From: Nostoc sp. 'Peltigera membranacea cyanobiont' N6
GTDB lineage: Bacteria > Cyanobacteriota > Cyanobacteriia > Cyanobacteriales > Nostocaceae
Direction of reading: 5' to 3'
NCBI RefSeq assembly: GCF_002949735.1
Contig: NZ_CP026681.1
Location: 6,448,501-6,512,500, forward strand
Length of the DNA stretch: 64,000 nt
Shown: positions 1-8,794 of the stretch, in pieces
How the letters are laid out: every line of letters starts with the position of its first letter
Position numbering within the stretch: the stretch's first letter is position 1
Notes under the pieces: model-generated
Databases searched by the model: none
Told to the model about the DNA's origin: nothing
The model's input: the letters and a program-made list of their open reading frames with translations, nothing else
Made by a program: the position numbers and the translations under genes

Positions 1-545
1 TCAGGACGCATTGGTGATACACCCAAGCGTTTGAGGCTATCGACTAATTGTTTGTAAACCCCTTGGTAGCTTTTGTGCATGGTCATTTCGCCATCAGATT
101 GCGGTTTGAGGTGCGATCGCGCCCGCTCAAAATTATCGACCACTGGTAGCAATTCTAGAATCGTATTCCGCTTCATCAGCGTCTCTAGCTCTTCTTTTTC
201 TTTGCTAGTGCGTTTCCGATAATTCTCAAAATCAGCGGCAATCCGCATATATTGAGTACTACGTTCTTCTAGTTGTGTTTTGAGAGACTCAATTTGTTGA
301 GTCAGTTCTGCCAAAGCTGCCGTTTCTACTCCAGTGTTATCGGTTGCAGGAACGCCAGTTTCTGCATTGATAGTAGCTGCATCTCCCGATACATTAGCTT
401 GGGATGCCACTTGCTCTGTCACCTCGCTACCAGATTCATTGAAATTAATTTGGGCTGGGGAGTCACTCTTCATTGCTTGCTTTACCTCTGTTGGTTCACC
501 CAATTGCTGGCTAGTATTGTTTATCTGTTTATTTTCATCCATCAT
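1..545 (-). CDS. grpE: GrpE nucleotide exchange factor (5' part, runs off window)
   Basis: GrpE releases ADP from DnaK in the cytoplasmic Hsp70 cycle. About 181 N-terminal residues are visible. A long acidic, Gln/Ser/Thr-rich leader (residues 1-75) precedes the conserved coiled coil and core with ADFENYRKRTSKE, LLPVVDNFERA and a YQGVYKQL segment. The leader is typical of cyanobacterial GrpE. Two ATGs are adjacent (545 and 542); the second gives MDENKQIN. The C-terminal beta domain lies beyond position 1. No CIRCE operator (TTAGCACTC-N9-GAGTGCTAA) is visible upstream. pilB is divergent. dnaK is expected next, off the window, but cannot be seen. Confidence 0.95.
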   Translation of the reverse strand, partial: MMDENKQINNTSQQLGEPTEVKQAMKSDSPAQINFNESGSEVTEQVASQANVSGDAATINAETGVPATDNTGVETAALAELTQQIESLKTQLEERSTQYMRIAADFENYRKRTSKEKEELETLMKRNTILELLPVVDNFERARSHLKPQSDGEMTMHKSYQGVYKQLVDSLKRLGVSPMRP

Positions 546-996
546 TGTCCACTCATTCCAGATGCTTGCTATTTATGGCAGTGTATCTCCATAGCTTGCA
601 ACCGTCGTCATCCACGACTTGCAACTAAGGCTGATTTTGTTGCCGACAAGTTTCTGGAAGTGATGTAACCGTTTTCTTATTGTGACAAATGGCGAACACC
701 TTAGCGTAGACACCATCAAGGCGGGAACCCGAACGAGTAGTGTACCTCTAGGAGTAAGTAATTTGAAAGAGTGGCGCTTAATCTCATTCGCCCCTGTGAC
801 TAAAAATTTGTTGCTTGAGTGATTCAGGAATTGATATTTTCTCTACTATTACTTATTTTTCACTCACCATTTAGCGAGAACTCCGAACAACAGTTTTCGT
901 TACTTAGAAGTTCAATGACTTTTTTGGCAAATGAGAATTCTATCTCACCGACTGGGAATACTTTAAGCAGAGGTTCCCCTACTCATTCGCTCATTT
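546..996. other. Divergent intergenic region between grpE and pilB
   Basis: About 450 bases hold the promoters of grpE (leftward) and pilB (rightward). I see no convincing ORF, CIRCE element or hairpin. Short open frames here show no family motif and overlap the grpE leader or the pilB start. Confidence 0.5.
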
Positions 997-3003
997 ATGA
1001 CTTACTCGTCACCACAACGGCGCAGTACCGCTCTAACTACCAGAACAGAGTTTTCGCCCTTCGGCAACAAGCTAGTCCAATCTGGCTATGTCAATACCGA
1101 ACAGATGAGGCAGGCACTAATTGAAAGCCGCAAATCTGGCAGACCCTTAACGGAAGTACTAGAGTCAATTACTGGACAACAACTATCACCTGAGTTGCTC
1201 AGGCAATACAAAAAACAGCAGCTATTTGAACTTAAAATACTATACGGTGTTGAATTCCTCGATCCGGAAGTCAGTTCCGTTGCTAACACGATGATGGGGA
1301 ACCTGATTGAAACCCTCATCCCAGTGGATATTTGCCGTCGCCATCGTTTAGTACCACTGTCGAAACACGAAGACCAAACCCCGCCCTCAGTTTTAGTGGC
1401 GATGGTTGCTCCAGATAACCTAGAGGCTTCTGATGACCTAAATCGCATCTTGCGCCCCCAAGGACTGGCATTGCAGCGCATGGTGATTACCCAGGAAGAC
1501 TACCAACAGCTAATCAACCAATATTTGGATGAAATGGCTGTTAAGCAAAAGCACCTAGACCAAGAAAAGTTTACAGATATTAATCAGGATTTAGAAAACC
1601 TCGGAAATCTCGATATTTCCGATGCTCCTGAAGAAATGGAGGCCGATCTTGGGGCAGCGATGAAGGGTGCAGAGGATGCCCCAGTCATCAACCTAGTGAA
1701 CAGAATCCTGGCTAAAGCCTTGCATGAGGGCGTTTCTGACATTCATATCGAACCGCAAGAAGAAAACTTACGCATTCGCTTTCGGAAGGATGGCGTACTG
1801 AAGGAAGCTTTCGATCCCCTACCGAAAAAAATCATCCCGGCGGTGACAGCCCGATTTAAAATCATCTCGAATCTAGATATTGCCGAACGCCGTATGCCCC
1901 AAGATGGACGCATCCGGCGGCTATTTGAGGGACGTAAGGTGGATTTCCGCGTGAATACCTTGCCCAGTCGCTACGGGGAAAAGGTGGTACTGCGGATTTT
2001 GGATAACTCCTCTACCCAACTGGGATTAGATAAGTTAATTACCGATCCAGAGACTTTACATATTGTCCAGGATATGGTTAGCCGTCCCTTTGGACTAATT
2101 TTGGTAACTGGGCCAACTGGTTCTGGGAAAACAACCTCGCTCTATTCTGCACTATCAGAAAAGAACGATCCCGGAATTAATATCAGTACTGTGGAAGACC
2201 CAATTGAGTACAGTCTTCCAGGGATTACTCAAGTACAGGTGATTCGAGAAAAAGGGTTAGATTTTGCTACCGCTCTGCGGGCTTTCTTGCGGCAAGATCC
2301 AGATGTGCTACTGGTGGGTGAAACGCGGGATAAGGAAACGGCAAAAACAGCAATTGAGGCTGCCTTGACCGGTCACTTAGTATTAACTACCTTACATACC
2401 AATGATGCCCCAGGTGCGATCGCTCGTTTGGGAGAAATGGGCATTGAACCTTTCATGGTTTCTAGTTCTCTAATTGGCGTTCTAGCTCAACGTTTGGTGC
2501 GGCGCGTATGTTCTGAATGTCGGATTCCCTACACTCCCACAACCGAGGAACTAGCTCGTTATGGTCTATCAGCTTCTTCTGATGTGGAAGTCACCTTCTA
2601 TAAAGCTAACACTTTGACATTAGATGCGATCGCAGATGCCAAAGCCAAAAATCACCTTTGCCCAAAATGTAATGGCAACGGCTATAAAGGGCGTTGTGGT
2701 GTTTATGAAGTTATGCGAGTCACCGAAAATCTGCAAACTCTCATTAACGAAGATGCACCCACAGAACGCATCAAGGAAGTGGCAATAGAAGAGGGGATGA
2801 AAACCTTGCTGGCTTATAGTTTGGACTTAGTGCGCGAAGGTTCCACGACTTTAGAAGAAGTAGAACGAGTGACGTTTACTGATACTGGCTTGGAAGCAGA
2901 GTTAAAAGCCAAACGCAAGACTGGTCTTACCTGTCGGAGTTGCGATGCCACATTGAAACAAGAATGGCTGGATTGTCCCTACTGTATGACATCTCGGTTT
3001 TAA
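997..3003 (+). CDS. pilB: PilB/GspE-type type IV pilus extension ATPase
   Basis: Hexameric cytoplasmic ATPase that powers pilus assembly; in cyanobacteria it serves motility and DNA uptake. 668 aa. An N-terminal MshEN-like region (about 20-170) is followed by the GspE core with SDIHIEP (about 245), Walker A GPTGSGKTT (about 372), Walker B DPDVLLVGE (about 433) and a tetracysteine zinc site (CSEC about 506, CPKCNGNGYKGRCG about 555). Unusually, the C-terminus adds a second zinc-ribbon-like CRSC...CPYC pair in the last 25 residues. The ATG at 997 gives a family-length product. pilT follows after 74 bp and pilC after that, so the three look like one operon. Confidence 0.95.
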   Translation: MTYSSPQRRSTALTTRTEFSPFGNKLVQSGYVNTEQMRQALIESRKSGRPLTEVLESITGQQLSPELLRQYKKQQLFELKILYGVEFLDPEVSSVANTMMGNLIETLIPVDICRRHRLVPLSKHEDQTPPSVLVAMVAPDNLEASDDLNRILRPQGLALQRMVITQEDYQQLINQYLDEMAVKQKHLDQEKFTDINQDLENLGNLDISDAPEEMEADLGAAMKGAEDAPVINLVNRILAKALHEGVSDIHIEPQEENLRIRFRKDGVLKEAFDPLPKKIIPAVTARFKIISNLDIAERRMPQDGRIRRLFEGRKVDFRVNTLPSRYGEKVVLRILDNSSTQLGLDKLITDPETLHIVQDMVSRPFGLILVTGPTGSGKTTSLYSALSEKNDPGINISTVEDPIEYSLPGITQVQVIREKGLDFATALRAFLRQDPDVLLVGETRDKETAKTAIEAALTGHLVLTTLHTNDAPGAIARLGEMGIEPFMVSSSLIGVLAQRLVRRVCSECRIPYTPTTEELARYGLSASSDVEVTFYKANTLTLDAIADAKAKNHLCPKCNGNGYKGRCGVYEVMRVTENLQTLINEDAPTERIKEVAIEEGMKTLLAYSLDLVREGSTTLEEVERVTFTDTGLEAELKAKRKTGLTCRSCDATLKQEWLDCPYCMTSRF

Positions 3004-3077
3004 GACTAGTCATTAGTCATTGGTTAGTAACTTTGAACAAATGACAAACATAAAAAACATAAAAAAGGAGCAGAACT

Positions 3078-4205
3078 ATGGAAATGATGATTGAAGACTT
3101 GATGGAACAGTTGATTGAAATGGGTGGCTCGGATTTGCATTTATCCGCAGGTTTGCCTCCCTACTTCCGCATCAGTGGCAAACTTACCCCCATAGGTGAG
3201 CATGTATTGACAGCCGATCAATGTCAAAGGCTGATTTTTAGTATGCTCAACAACACCCAGCGTAAAACCTTAGAGCAGAACTGGGAATTGGATTGTTCTT
3301 ATGGCGTTAAGGGTTTGGCACGCTTCCGGGTCAATGTTTACAAAGAACGTGGTTCTTATGCTGCTTGCTTACGGGCATTAAGTTCTAAGATTCCTAACTT
3401 TGAAAAATTAGGTTTGCCAGATATTGTACGGGAAATGACAGATAAGCCTAGAGGACTAATTCTGGTGACAGGCCCTACAGGTTCCGGCAAGACAACCACC
3501 CTAGCGGCGATGATCGACTTGATTAACCGCACCAAGGCAGAGCATATTTTAACGGTGGAAGACCCAATTGAATTTGTCTATGAACCCATTAAAAGCTTGG
3601 TTCACCAACGACAACTGGGTGAAGATACTAAGAGCTTTGCTAATGCTTTGAAAGCAGCTTTGCGGGAAGATCCAGATATTGTTCTGGTGGGAGAAATGCG
3701 CGATTTGGAAACGATTTCTTTGGCGATTTCCGCAGCAGAAACAGGACACTTGGTATTTGGTACTCTCCACACCAGTTCCGCCGCCCAGACAGTTGACCGG
3801 ATTATTGACGTTTTCCCCCATGAAAGACAAACCCAGGTGCGGGTGCAGTTATCTAACTCATTAGTGGCGGTATTTAGCCAAACCTTGGTGTCTAAGAAAA
3901 GCCCTAAACCCGGTGAATATGGTCGGGTGATGGCACAAGAAATTCTAATTGTCACTCCCGCTATTTCTAACTTGATTAGAGAAGGTAAAACAGCCCAAAT
4001 TTACTCAGCTATTCAAACTGGCGGCAAATTGGGGATGCAAACTCTGGAGAAGGTTTTAGCTGATTTTTACAAAGCAGGAACGATTTCTTTTGAAGCGGCG
4101 ATGTCTAAGACTTCTAAGCCAGATGAAATCCAACGTCTTATCGGTACTTCTGTACCACCCCAGGCAGCAGGTGCGAAACCCGGTATGGCTGCCAAAGCCC
4201 ATTAA
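3078..4205 (+). CDS. pilT: PilT twitching motility retraction ATPase
   Basis: Hexameric ATPase that depolymerises pili during twitching. 375 aa, the usual length. Visible are GGSDLHLSAG at the N-terminus, Walker A GPTGSGKTTT (about 133), the Asp box DPIEFVY, Walker B DPDIVLVGE, the His box GTLHTSSA, and an AISNLIREGK version of the PilT AIRNLIRE motif. These separate it from PilB. The ATG at 3078 is preceded by AAAAAAGGAG, a good ribosome site. The last 20 residues are Ala/Gly/Lys-rich and probably disordered. It sits between pilB and pilC. Confidence 0.96.
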   Translation: MEMMIEDLMEQLIEMGGSDLHLSAGLPPYFRISGKLTPIGEHVLTADQCQRLIFSMLNNTQRKTLEQNWELDCSYGVKGLARFRVNVYKERGSYAACLRALSSKIPNFEKLGLPDIVREMTDKPRGLILVTGPTGSGKTTTLAAMIDLINRTKAEHILTVEDPIEFVYEPIKSLVHQRQLGEDTKSFANALKAALREDPDIVLVGEMRDLETISLAISAAETGHLVFGTLHTSSAAQTVDRIIDVFPHERQTQVRVQLSNSLVAVFSQTLVSKKSPKPGEYGRVMAQEILIVTPAISNLIREGKTAQIYSAIQTGGKLGMQTLEKVLADFYKAGTISFEAAMSKTSKPDEIQRLIGTSVPPQAAGAKPGMAAKAH

Positions 4206-4297
4206 AGTAACTGGGGAAGGGGGATGAGGGAGACAACAAGAATCAGCAATGCCCAATGCCCCATACCCCATAAATAACAACTATTTTGAATTTATTT

Positions 4298-5521
4298 ATG
4301 CCAAACTTTGTTGCTCGTGTTCGGGATTCTCAAGGAAAATCCCGAACAGAAAAAATTACTGCTGAATCTTTGGTACAAGCTCGGACTAATCTTAGAGATC
4401 AAGGTTTTGTAATCCAAGAACTCAAACAATCTCAAGGATTTCAGCCAGATGTTGCCTTAAAAAAATTCCAGAATTCCTTAGTTAAGGTTTCTGTGAAAGA
4501 CAAAGCCGTTTTTTCCCGTCAATTTGCCGTTTTGATGAATGCGGGGGTTGCGATCGTTAGAAGTCTGGGGGTACTTTCCGAACAGTGTAGTAATACTAAA
4601 CTCAAACAAGCCCTAGTTGAGATTAGTACTGATGTTCAAAGTGGAATGAACCTTTCAGAAGCAATGCGGAAACATCCTGACTGCTTTGATGGGTTATATG
4701 TGAGTATGATTCAAGCCGGTGAAGTGGGTGGTGTTCTAGACGAAGTATTGAATCGTTTAGCTAAGTTGCTAGAAGATGTTGCTCGTCTACAAAACCAAAT
4801 TAAATCAGCATTGTCTTATCCAACTGTTGTGGGTTTTATCGCAGTTGCAATCTTTCTCGGCATGACCATTTTTCTCATTCCGATTTTTGCCACGATTTTT
4901 ACACAAATTGGAATCTCATTACCACCTCTAACGCAATTCTTGATGGATGCTAGTAAATTTCTGAGAAGTCCTGGTGCTTTCGTACTTCTAGGTATTCTCA
5001 TAGCATTGAAATTTGCCTATGGACAATATGCTAAAACTCCTGTTGGTCGGATAACAATCGATCGTCTTTCCCTCAAAATGCCGTTATTTGGTGACTTAAT
5101 TCAAAAATCTTCAGTCGCCCGCTTTAGCCGGACTTTTGGTTCTTTGACTCGTTCAGGCGTACCAATTTTAACTTGCTTAGAAATTGTCCGAGATACATCA
5201 GGAAACCAAGTAATTGCTAATGCCATAGACGCAGCCCGGATGGAGATTCAACAGGGAGGTATGATTAGTATTGCTTTACAAAAAGATGCTGTTTTTCCAG
5301 CTATGGCAATTCAGATGATTAGTATCGGCGAAGAAACTGGAGAATTAGATGGAATGTTGATGAAAGTTGCTGATTTCTATGAAGATGAAGTCGAGCAAGC
5401 AGTAAAAGCAATGACCAGTATTTTGGAACCAGTGATGATTGTAGTTTTAGGGGGGATGGTTGGAACCATTTTGCTAGCAATGTATTTGCCGATGTTTGCG
5501 GTATTTGAAAAGCTGGGATAA
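4298..5521 (+). CDS. pilC: PilC type IV pilus inner-membrane platform protein
   Basis: Integral membrane platform on which PilB and PilT act. 407 aa from the ATG at 4298 (MPNFVARVRDSQGK); a TTG four codons upstream is also in frame but less likely. Two T2SSF domains are seen (about 70-195 and 275-395), each with the GE.GG/GE.TG signature (AGEVGGVLDEVL and GEETGELDGML). Hydrophobic segments lie near 172-200, 225-245 and 375-400. The 92-bp gap after pilT holds CCCAATGC-type short repeats but no terminator, so co-transcription is likely. Confidence 0.95.
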   Translation: MPNFVARVRDSQGKSRTEKITAESLVQARTNLRDQGFVIQELKQSQGFQPDVALKKFQNSLVKVSVKDKAVFSRQFAVLMNAGVAIVRSLGVLSEQCSNTKLKQALVEISTDVQSGMNLSEAMRKHPDCFDGLYVSMIQAGEVGGVLDEVLNRLAKLLEDVARLQNQIKSALSYPTVVGFIAVAIFLGMTIFLIPIFATIFTQIGISLPPLTQFLMDASKFLRSPGAFVLLGILIALKFAYGQYAKTPVGRITIDRLSLKMPLFGDLIQKSSVARFSRTFGSLTRSGVPILTCLEIVRDTSGNQVIANAIDAARMEIQQGGMISIALQKDAVFPAMAIQMISIGEETGELDGMLMKVADFYEDEVEQAVKAMTSILEPVMIVVLGGMVGTILLAMYLPMFAVFEKLG

Positions 5522-5634
5522 GGGATAAAGAGTTAAGAGTTAGGAATTAAGAGTTTAAACTTTTTACTTTTCATGCTCATTTTTAACTCTTGACTACTTA
5601 AATTTTTTTCTAACTCCTAACTATTTAATCAACT

Positions 5635-6195
5635 ATGACTGTGCAAAAATCTGACTACGAAGCGAGTTTGGCAGAGTACAGCAATCATCTAGCTGCGATC
5701 GCCTTACTAAAACAATATCGGCCATACTTAGAGATGATTCCCAGTTTGCGCCGTCCCGATGAAAGTGTCATCACTATCCCTTTGCCGATTGTCCGTCTTC
5801 GCAACACAGCAACAACAACGCCACAAACGATTTGCTTACCCTGTGATGTGGCAATTTTGATGTGCGATCCAGAGTGGAAAATCAAAACCGGAGCCGAAAT
5901 CTTAGTCTTTATTCATCGCGCTCACGAAGACTTTTCTGATTTGTTAGGACGTTGGCGACAAACCCAAGTTTTCTTGGACAATGATTATGAGTGGTTGATG
6001 CCTCTGCGCCACAGTCATATTTTGAGTGAGGGAGCTAATACTATATATCCTCTGTTTGTCGTTTTTAGTAATACCTTAGAACGCATCCAACGAGGACTCG
6101 TAGGAGCCGAACTTCCATTTATTATCCAAACACCAGATTTGCTACTTGAGGAAAATTTCACAGACACTTTTTGTCCAGAAATCCCACCAGCTTAA
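5635..6195 (+). CDS. Conserved cyanobacterial protein of unknown function
   Basis: 186 aa, soluble, no signal peptide or membrane segment. I do not recognise a family. The middle of the protein (about 45-110) is beta-rich in appearance with two nearby Cys (LPCDVAILMCDPEW). It starts at ATG 5635 and follows pilC by 113 bp; that gap contains inverted AGTTAAGAGTTAGG-like repeats that may fold, so membership in the pil operon is unclear. It ends against a convergent gene with a shared hairpin between them. No function is proposed. Confidence 0.7.
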   Translation: MTVQKSDYEASLAEYSNHLAAIALLKQYRPYLEMIPSLRRPDESVITIPLPIVRLRNTATTTPQTICLPCDVAILMCDPEWKIKTGAEILVFIHRAHEDFSDLLGRWRQTQVFLDNDYEWLMPLRHSHILSEGANTIYPLFVVFSNTLERIQRGLVGAELPFIIQTPDLLLEENFTDTFCPEIPPA

Positions 6196-6208
6196 TCAAG
6201 GCAAAAGG

Positions 6209-6248
6209 TAAAAGGCAAAAGAATTTGCCTGTTTCTTTTGCCTTTTTA
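6209..6248. terminator. Hairpin terminator between convergent genes
   Basis: A/T-rich stem AAAAGGCAAAAGAA / TTCTTTTGCCTTTT with a loop of about 9 nt, followed on the plus strand by TTTTTACTTTTTAC. It lies 14 bp after the stop at 6195 and just beyond the convergent stop at 6260, so it could serve both. Confidence 0.65.
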
Positions 6249-6259
6249 CTTTTTACTTT

Positions 6260-7264
6260 TTACTTTACAAATTGCGGCATAATTTCGGCAGCAGTGAATA
6301 TTCCATAGATGCCGCGTTGGTGCAATTGCTTACCAGCTTTGAGATAGCCAAAGGCAGGCCCGCAGACATTGGCTGCCATACTGGTTTCATCTCCCAAAGT
6401 AAAGGTATGGGTGGAAATCTTCCCTTCAAAAGTGCGCCCTGTTACCTTAACGTTAGTGCTGAGGGGCTTTTTAGGATTGCGAGTATCGACTACACCACCA
6501 ACTGTAACGCGATCGCGATCGCAAATTCCCGCCACCTCTAGCATCACATCATCAGCGTGTTCCATATTCTTCAAGGTAAGCACGCCATTAGTTTTATCTA
6601 GTAGTGCTTCTACTTCTGCGTCAGTCATCGCCCTAGCAGTTTCCACTGTATAACCAGGGATATGGCCAATATCTTCCCGAACAGTGGCGCGGTAAGCTTC
6701 CCAGTTGGCAATTCCCACCCCAAAGGTAATTTCGACTTGATGAATTTCGGCGTAGCTTTGGGCGGCTAATGCGGCGGCGGCGGTTAACAGTCCGGGTGTA
6801 GCACCACAACCTGTCATGTAAGTAATCCCGGCGGCTTGCAGTTCTTCTTTCATCGCCAGTAGTTGTTCTACAGCAGAGGTGCGCTTAATTGCATCCACTA
6901 GCACACCCCGCCAACCAGATTTAATAAACTCTTTGGCTACAGAAGGGATAAAATCGTTTGGTAGGTTGGGTAAAGCCAGAAAATACCCATCCACAGGTTG
7001 AGCTATTGCAATTACATCCTGAATACTTTGATTTGTTAACGTACCAACTGGTTCTAAATAACCTACAGAACCTTGGGACTGGTAAGTTGCAATGCATTCT
7101 TGAGTATTTAAACCTTCAGCAGCGTAAGCGTAACCTTTTTGATCTGCGGCTGCGACTAAAATCATTTCCTGTTTAGCAGCAAGTACCTTGGCAGCGGCTT
7201 GTCCGAGTCCGCCGAAACCTAGTACTCCTATGCGTATCGCTGACGAAATATTTGCTGTACTCAT
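6260..7264 (-). CDS. Saccharopine-dehydrogenase-like NAD(P)-dependent oxidoreductase
   Basis: 334 aa from ATG 7264 (MSTANISS); a TTG two codons upstream is a weaker start. The N-terminus is a Rossmann fold with IGVLGFGGLGQAA (about 10-22), and the protein continues with an Asp-rich interface and TGCGATPGLLTAAAA, which resembles the catalytic half of saccharopine or carboxynorspermidine dehydrogenase-like enzymes. The substrate cannot be read from the sequence. The 3' end faces the gene ending at 6195 across a hairpin. The upstream neighbour on the same strand is a small zinc-ribbon protein about 300 bp away, so it probably has its own promoter. Confidence 0.75.
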   Translation of the reverse strand: MSTANISSAIRIGVLGFGGLGQAAAKVLAAKQEMILVAAADQKGYAYAAEGLNTQECIATYQSQGSVGYLEPVGTLTNQSIQDVIAIAQPVDGYFLALPNLPNDFIPSVAKEFIKSGWRGVLVDAIKRTSAVEQLLAMKEELQAAGITYMTGCGATPGLLTAAAALAAQSYAEIHQVEITFGVGIANWEAYRATVREDIGHIPGYTVETARAMTDAEVEALLDKTNGVLTLKNMEHADDVMLEVAGICDRDRVTVGGVVDTRNPKKPLSTNVKVTGRTFEGKISTHTFTLGDETSMAANVCGPAFGYLKAGKQLHQRGIYGIFTAAEIMPQFVK

Positions 7265-7523
7265 AGTCAATTACTTAAGTTGAATGACAAGCCTTCAAAC
7301 TTTACCATCTCAGCTTGTGGCTGATGGCTGACAGCTTTTAGCTATAAAGGTTAATTATGCTTCATTATCCTGGTTTCTTCGCCGACCAAATCAGTTTTTT
7401 CACCAGAAATTCTTGTTGAGTGATTTCGGCTTGAGCAAATTTTCACGCGAAGTAGCAGCAAAAATCCAAAGGACTGCGAACACTCCGACAACCACGATTA
7501 AGAAAATGAGAGAAGAACCATAA

Positions 7524-7557
7524 ACAGAAAAGCGGTTTTTTATCCGCTTTTCTGTTA
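7524..7557. terminator. Strong hairpin with T-run
   Basis: Perfect 13-bp stem AACAGAAAAGCGG / CCGCTTTTCTGTT with an 8-nt loop, followed on the plus strand by ATTTTTT. It lies 4 bp after the stop of the minus-strand gene at 7562. The T-run is on the plus-strand side, so for that gene it may act as a 3' stabilising hairpin rather than a classical terminator. Confidence 0.6.
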
Positions 7558-7561
7558 TTTT

Positions 7562-7810
7562 TTAAACTATGAAAGTATGTCCACAAGAAGGACATTGAGT
7601 CAATTTAGTAACTCCAAGTCCTGCAAGAGCAGCTCCAATAACCGCCCCTGGTATAGTTCCAGCAATTGCTCCCAAAGGCCCCATTGCGATTCCAATACCG
7701 GAACCAAGCCAAGCGCCAGTTGCAGCACCGGCGGCGGTAGCTCCAGCAGTTACTAAATGATTAGTTGCTTCAAACTGATGGTTGCATTTTTCACAAACGA
7801 CTTTAGCCAT
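7562..7810 (-). CDS. Small protein: glycine-rich hydrophobic core between two zinc-ribbon halves
   Basis: 82 aa. An N-terminal CEKC and a C-terminal CPSC pair could together form one zinc ribbon. Between them lies a Gly/Ala-rich hydrophobic stretch (about 20-68) with small-residue spacing like a glycine-zipper membrane hairpin. The ATG at 7810 follows an AGAGGAA ribosome site. I do not recognise a characterised family. Membrane-inserting stress proteins or bacteriocin-like peptides have similar cores, but nothing here proves either. Confidence 0.75.
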   Translation of the reverse strand: MAKVVCEKCNHQFEATNHLVTAGATAAGAATGAWLGSGIGIAMGPLGAIAGTIPGAVIGAALAGLGVTKLTQCPSCGHTFIV

Positions 7811-8027
7811 AAGCAGTTCCTCTCGGTTTATCTATTATTAGAATGCCCAAAAACAGCTACTGATTAAGATGAACGGTATAAATTAACTTTTTTTTTAGAT
7901 TAAAATTACTGATACATAAATTACATTTTATTGTAATAACGTAATCACGGCAAACAGTGATGTTTTTTAGAAATATTTGGCATAAATAAAGTTACAGAAG
8001 GTTCAGTATGGGGAACCCTAGTATTAA

Positions 8028-8180
8028 GAGAATGTTTGAAAAGTCCTATTGTCGGTAACAAAACGTTCTAGATCCCCCTAAATCCCCCGGTAAATTGGGT
8101 GACTTTGATTCCGGTTCCCCCCTTTTTTAAGGGGGGTTAGGGGGGATCTTTATACAACTTGATACTTTTCAAACAACCTC
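8028..8180. mobile_element. MITE, 153 bp, TAA target duplication (family A)
   Basis: Terminal inverted repeats GAGAATGTTTGAAAAGT and ACTTTTCAAACAACCTC bound the element, with TAA at 8025-8027 and 8181-8183. The interior has a palindromic AGATCCCCC...GGGGGATCT core. It shares the subterminal AAAACGTTYTAGATCCCCC segment with the element at 17511-17672. It has no coding capacity. A 3-bp TNA duplication would suit an IS5/IS1031-type transposase acting in trans; this is an inference. Confidence 0.8.
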
Positions 8181-8245
8181 TAAGGCAGACAAAGCACAAG
8201 TCGCTTTTTAATTTCTTTAAACTGCTGTAACTGTTTTTACGAGCT

Positions 8246-8737
8246 ATGCAATTATCAATTAAGTCTCTTCTTTCATGGCTGGAACGACTGCTGCGTTTGG
8301 ATTTTCAAGCCATTCTGTTAGTTTTTCTATTGATATGGACTCCTTTACTTGCAAATACTACTTTGCAGGTTCAGCACTCTTGCGACCCTATGATTCATTG
8401 GTCTGGTGAATTTCCAGCAGAATGCAAACAAATAGCAACTGAATCAAAATCTTCCATTAATCAGCAAAACAAGACTACTAAAATTAAACCGGACAGTAAA
8501 CCTAAAAGTGAAGTCTACAAGCCTCTAAATATAATTACGGAACATAGAAATAATCCTAAATTAGAAGAAGAAAGAGCAATCTTGGAAGCTATAAAAGAAC
8601 AGCCTGATCTTACTGCTGGTGCAATCGGTATAGCTGTTGCAACAGGTGTTGCTTTAATTGGAGCCGCTCCAGCATTTATTGTTGTTGGCTCTGGATTTCT
8701 AACTTGGTTAGCTATTAGAATAGCTTTATCAATTTGA
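8246..8737 (+). CDS. Small membrane protein, first gene of ABC-2 cassette
   Basis: 163 aa, unknown family. An N-terminal hydrophobic segment (about 18-38) could be a signal anchor. A Cys-containing, then Lys/Asn-rich hydrophilic middle (about 45-115) leads to a C-terminal glycine-rich hydrophobic block (about 120-163, GAIGIAVATGVALIGAAPAF) ending one residue after the membrane span. That block resembles the hydrophobic core of the 82-aa protein at 7562. A/T-rich with Asn/Lys bias, unlike the housekeeping genes nearby. 57 bp separate it from the next gene, which points to one transcript with the ABC gene. Confidence 0.65.
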   Translation: MQLSIKSLLSWLERLLRLDFQAILLVFLLIWTPLLANTTLQVQHSCDPMIHWSGEFPAECKQIATESKSSINQQNKTTKIKPDSKPKSEVYKPLNIITEHRNNPKLEEERAILEAIKEQPDLTAGAIGIAVATGVALIGAAPAFIVVGSGFLTWLAIRIALSI

Positions 8738-8794
8738 TTAAATTGAATTATCTAATTTCAAATAGTCAGACACTTCTTTTAGGAATAACTAAAA

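Noticed and set aside
546..996. CIRCE heat-shock operator upstream of grpE
   Set aside because: No TTAGCACTC-N9-GAGTGCTAA or close variant is visible.
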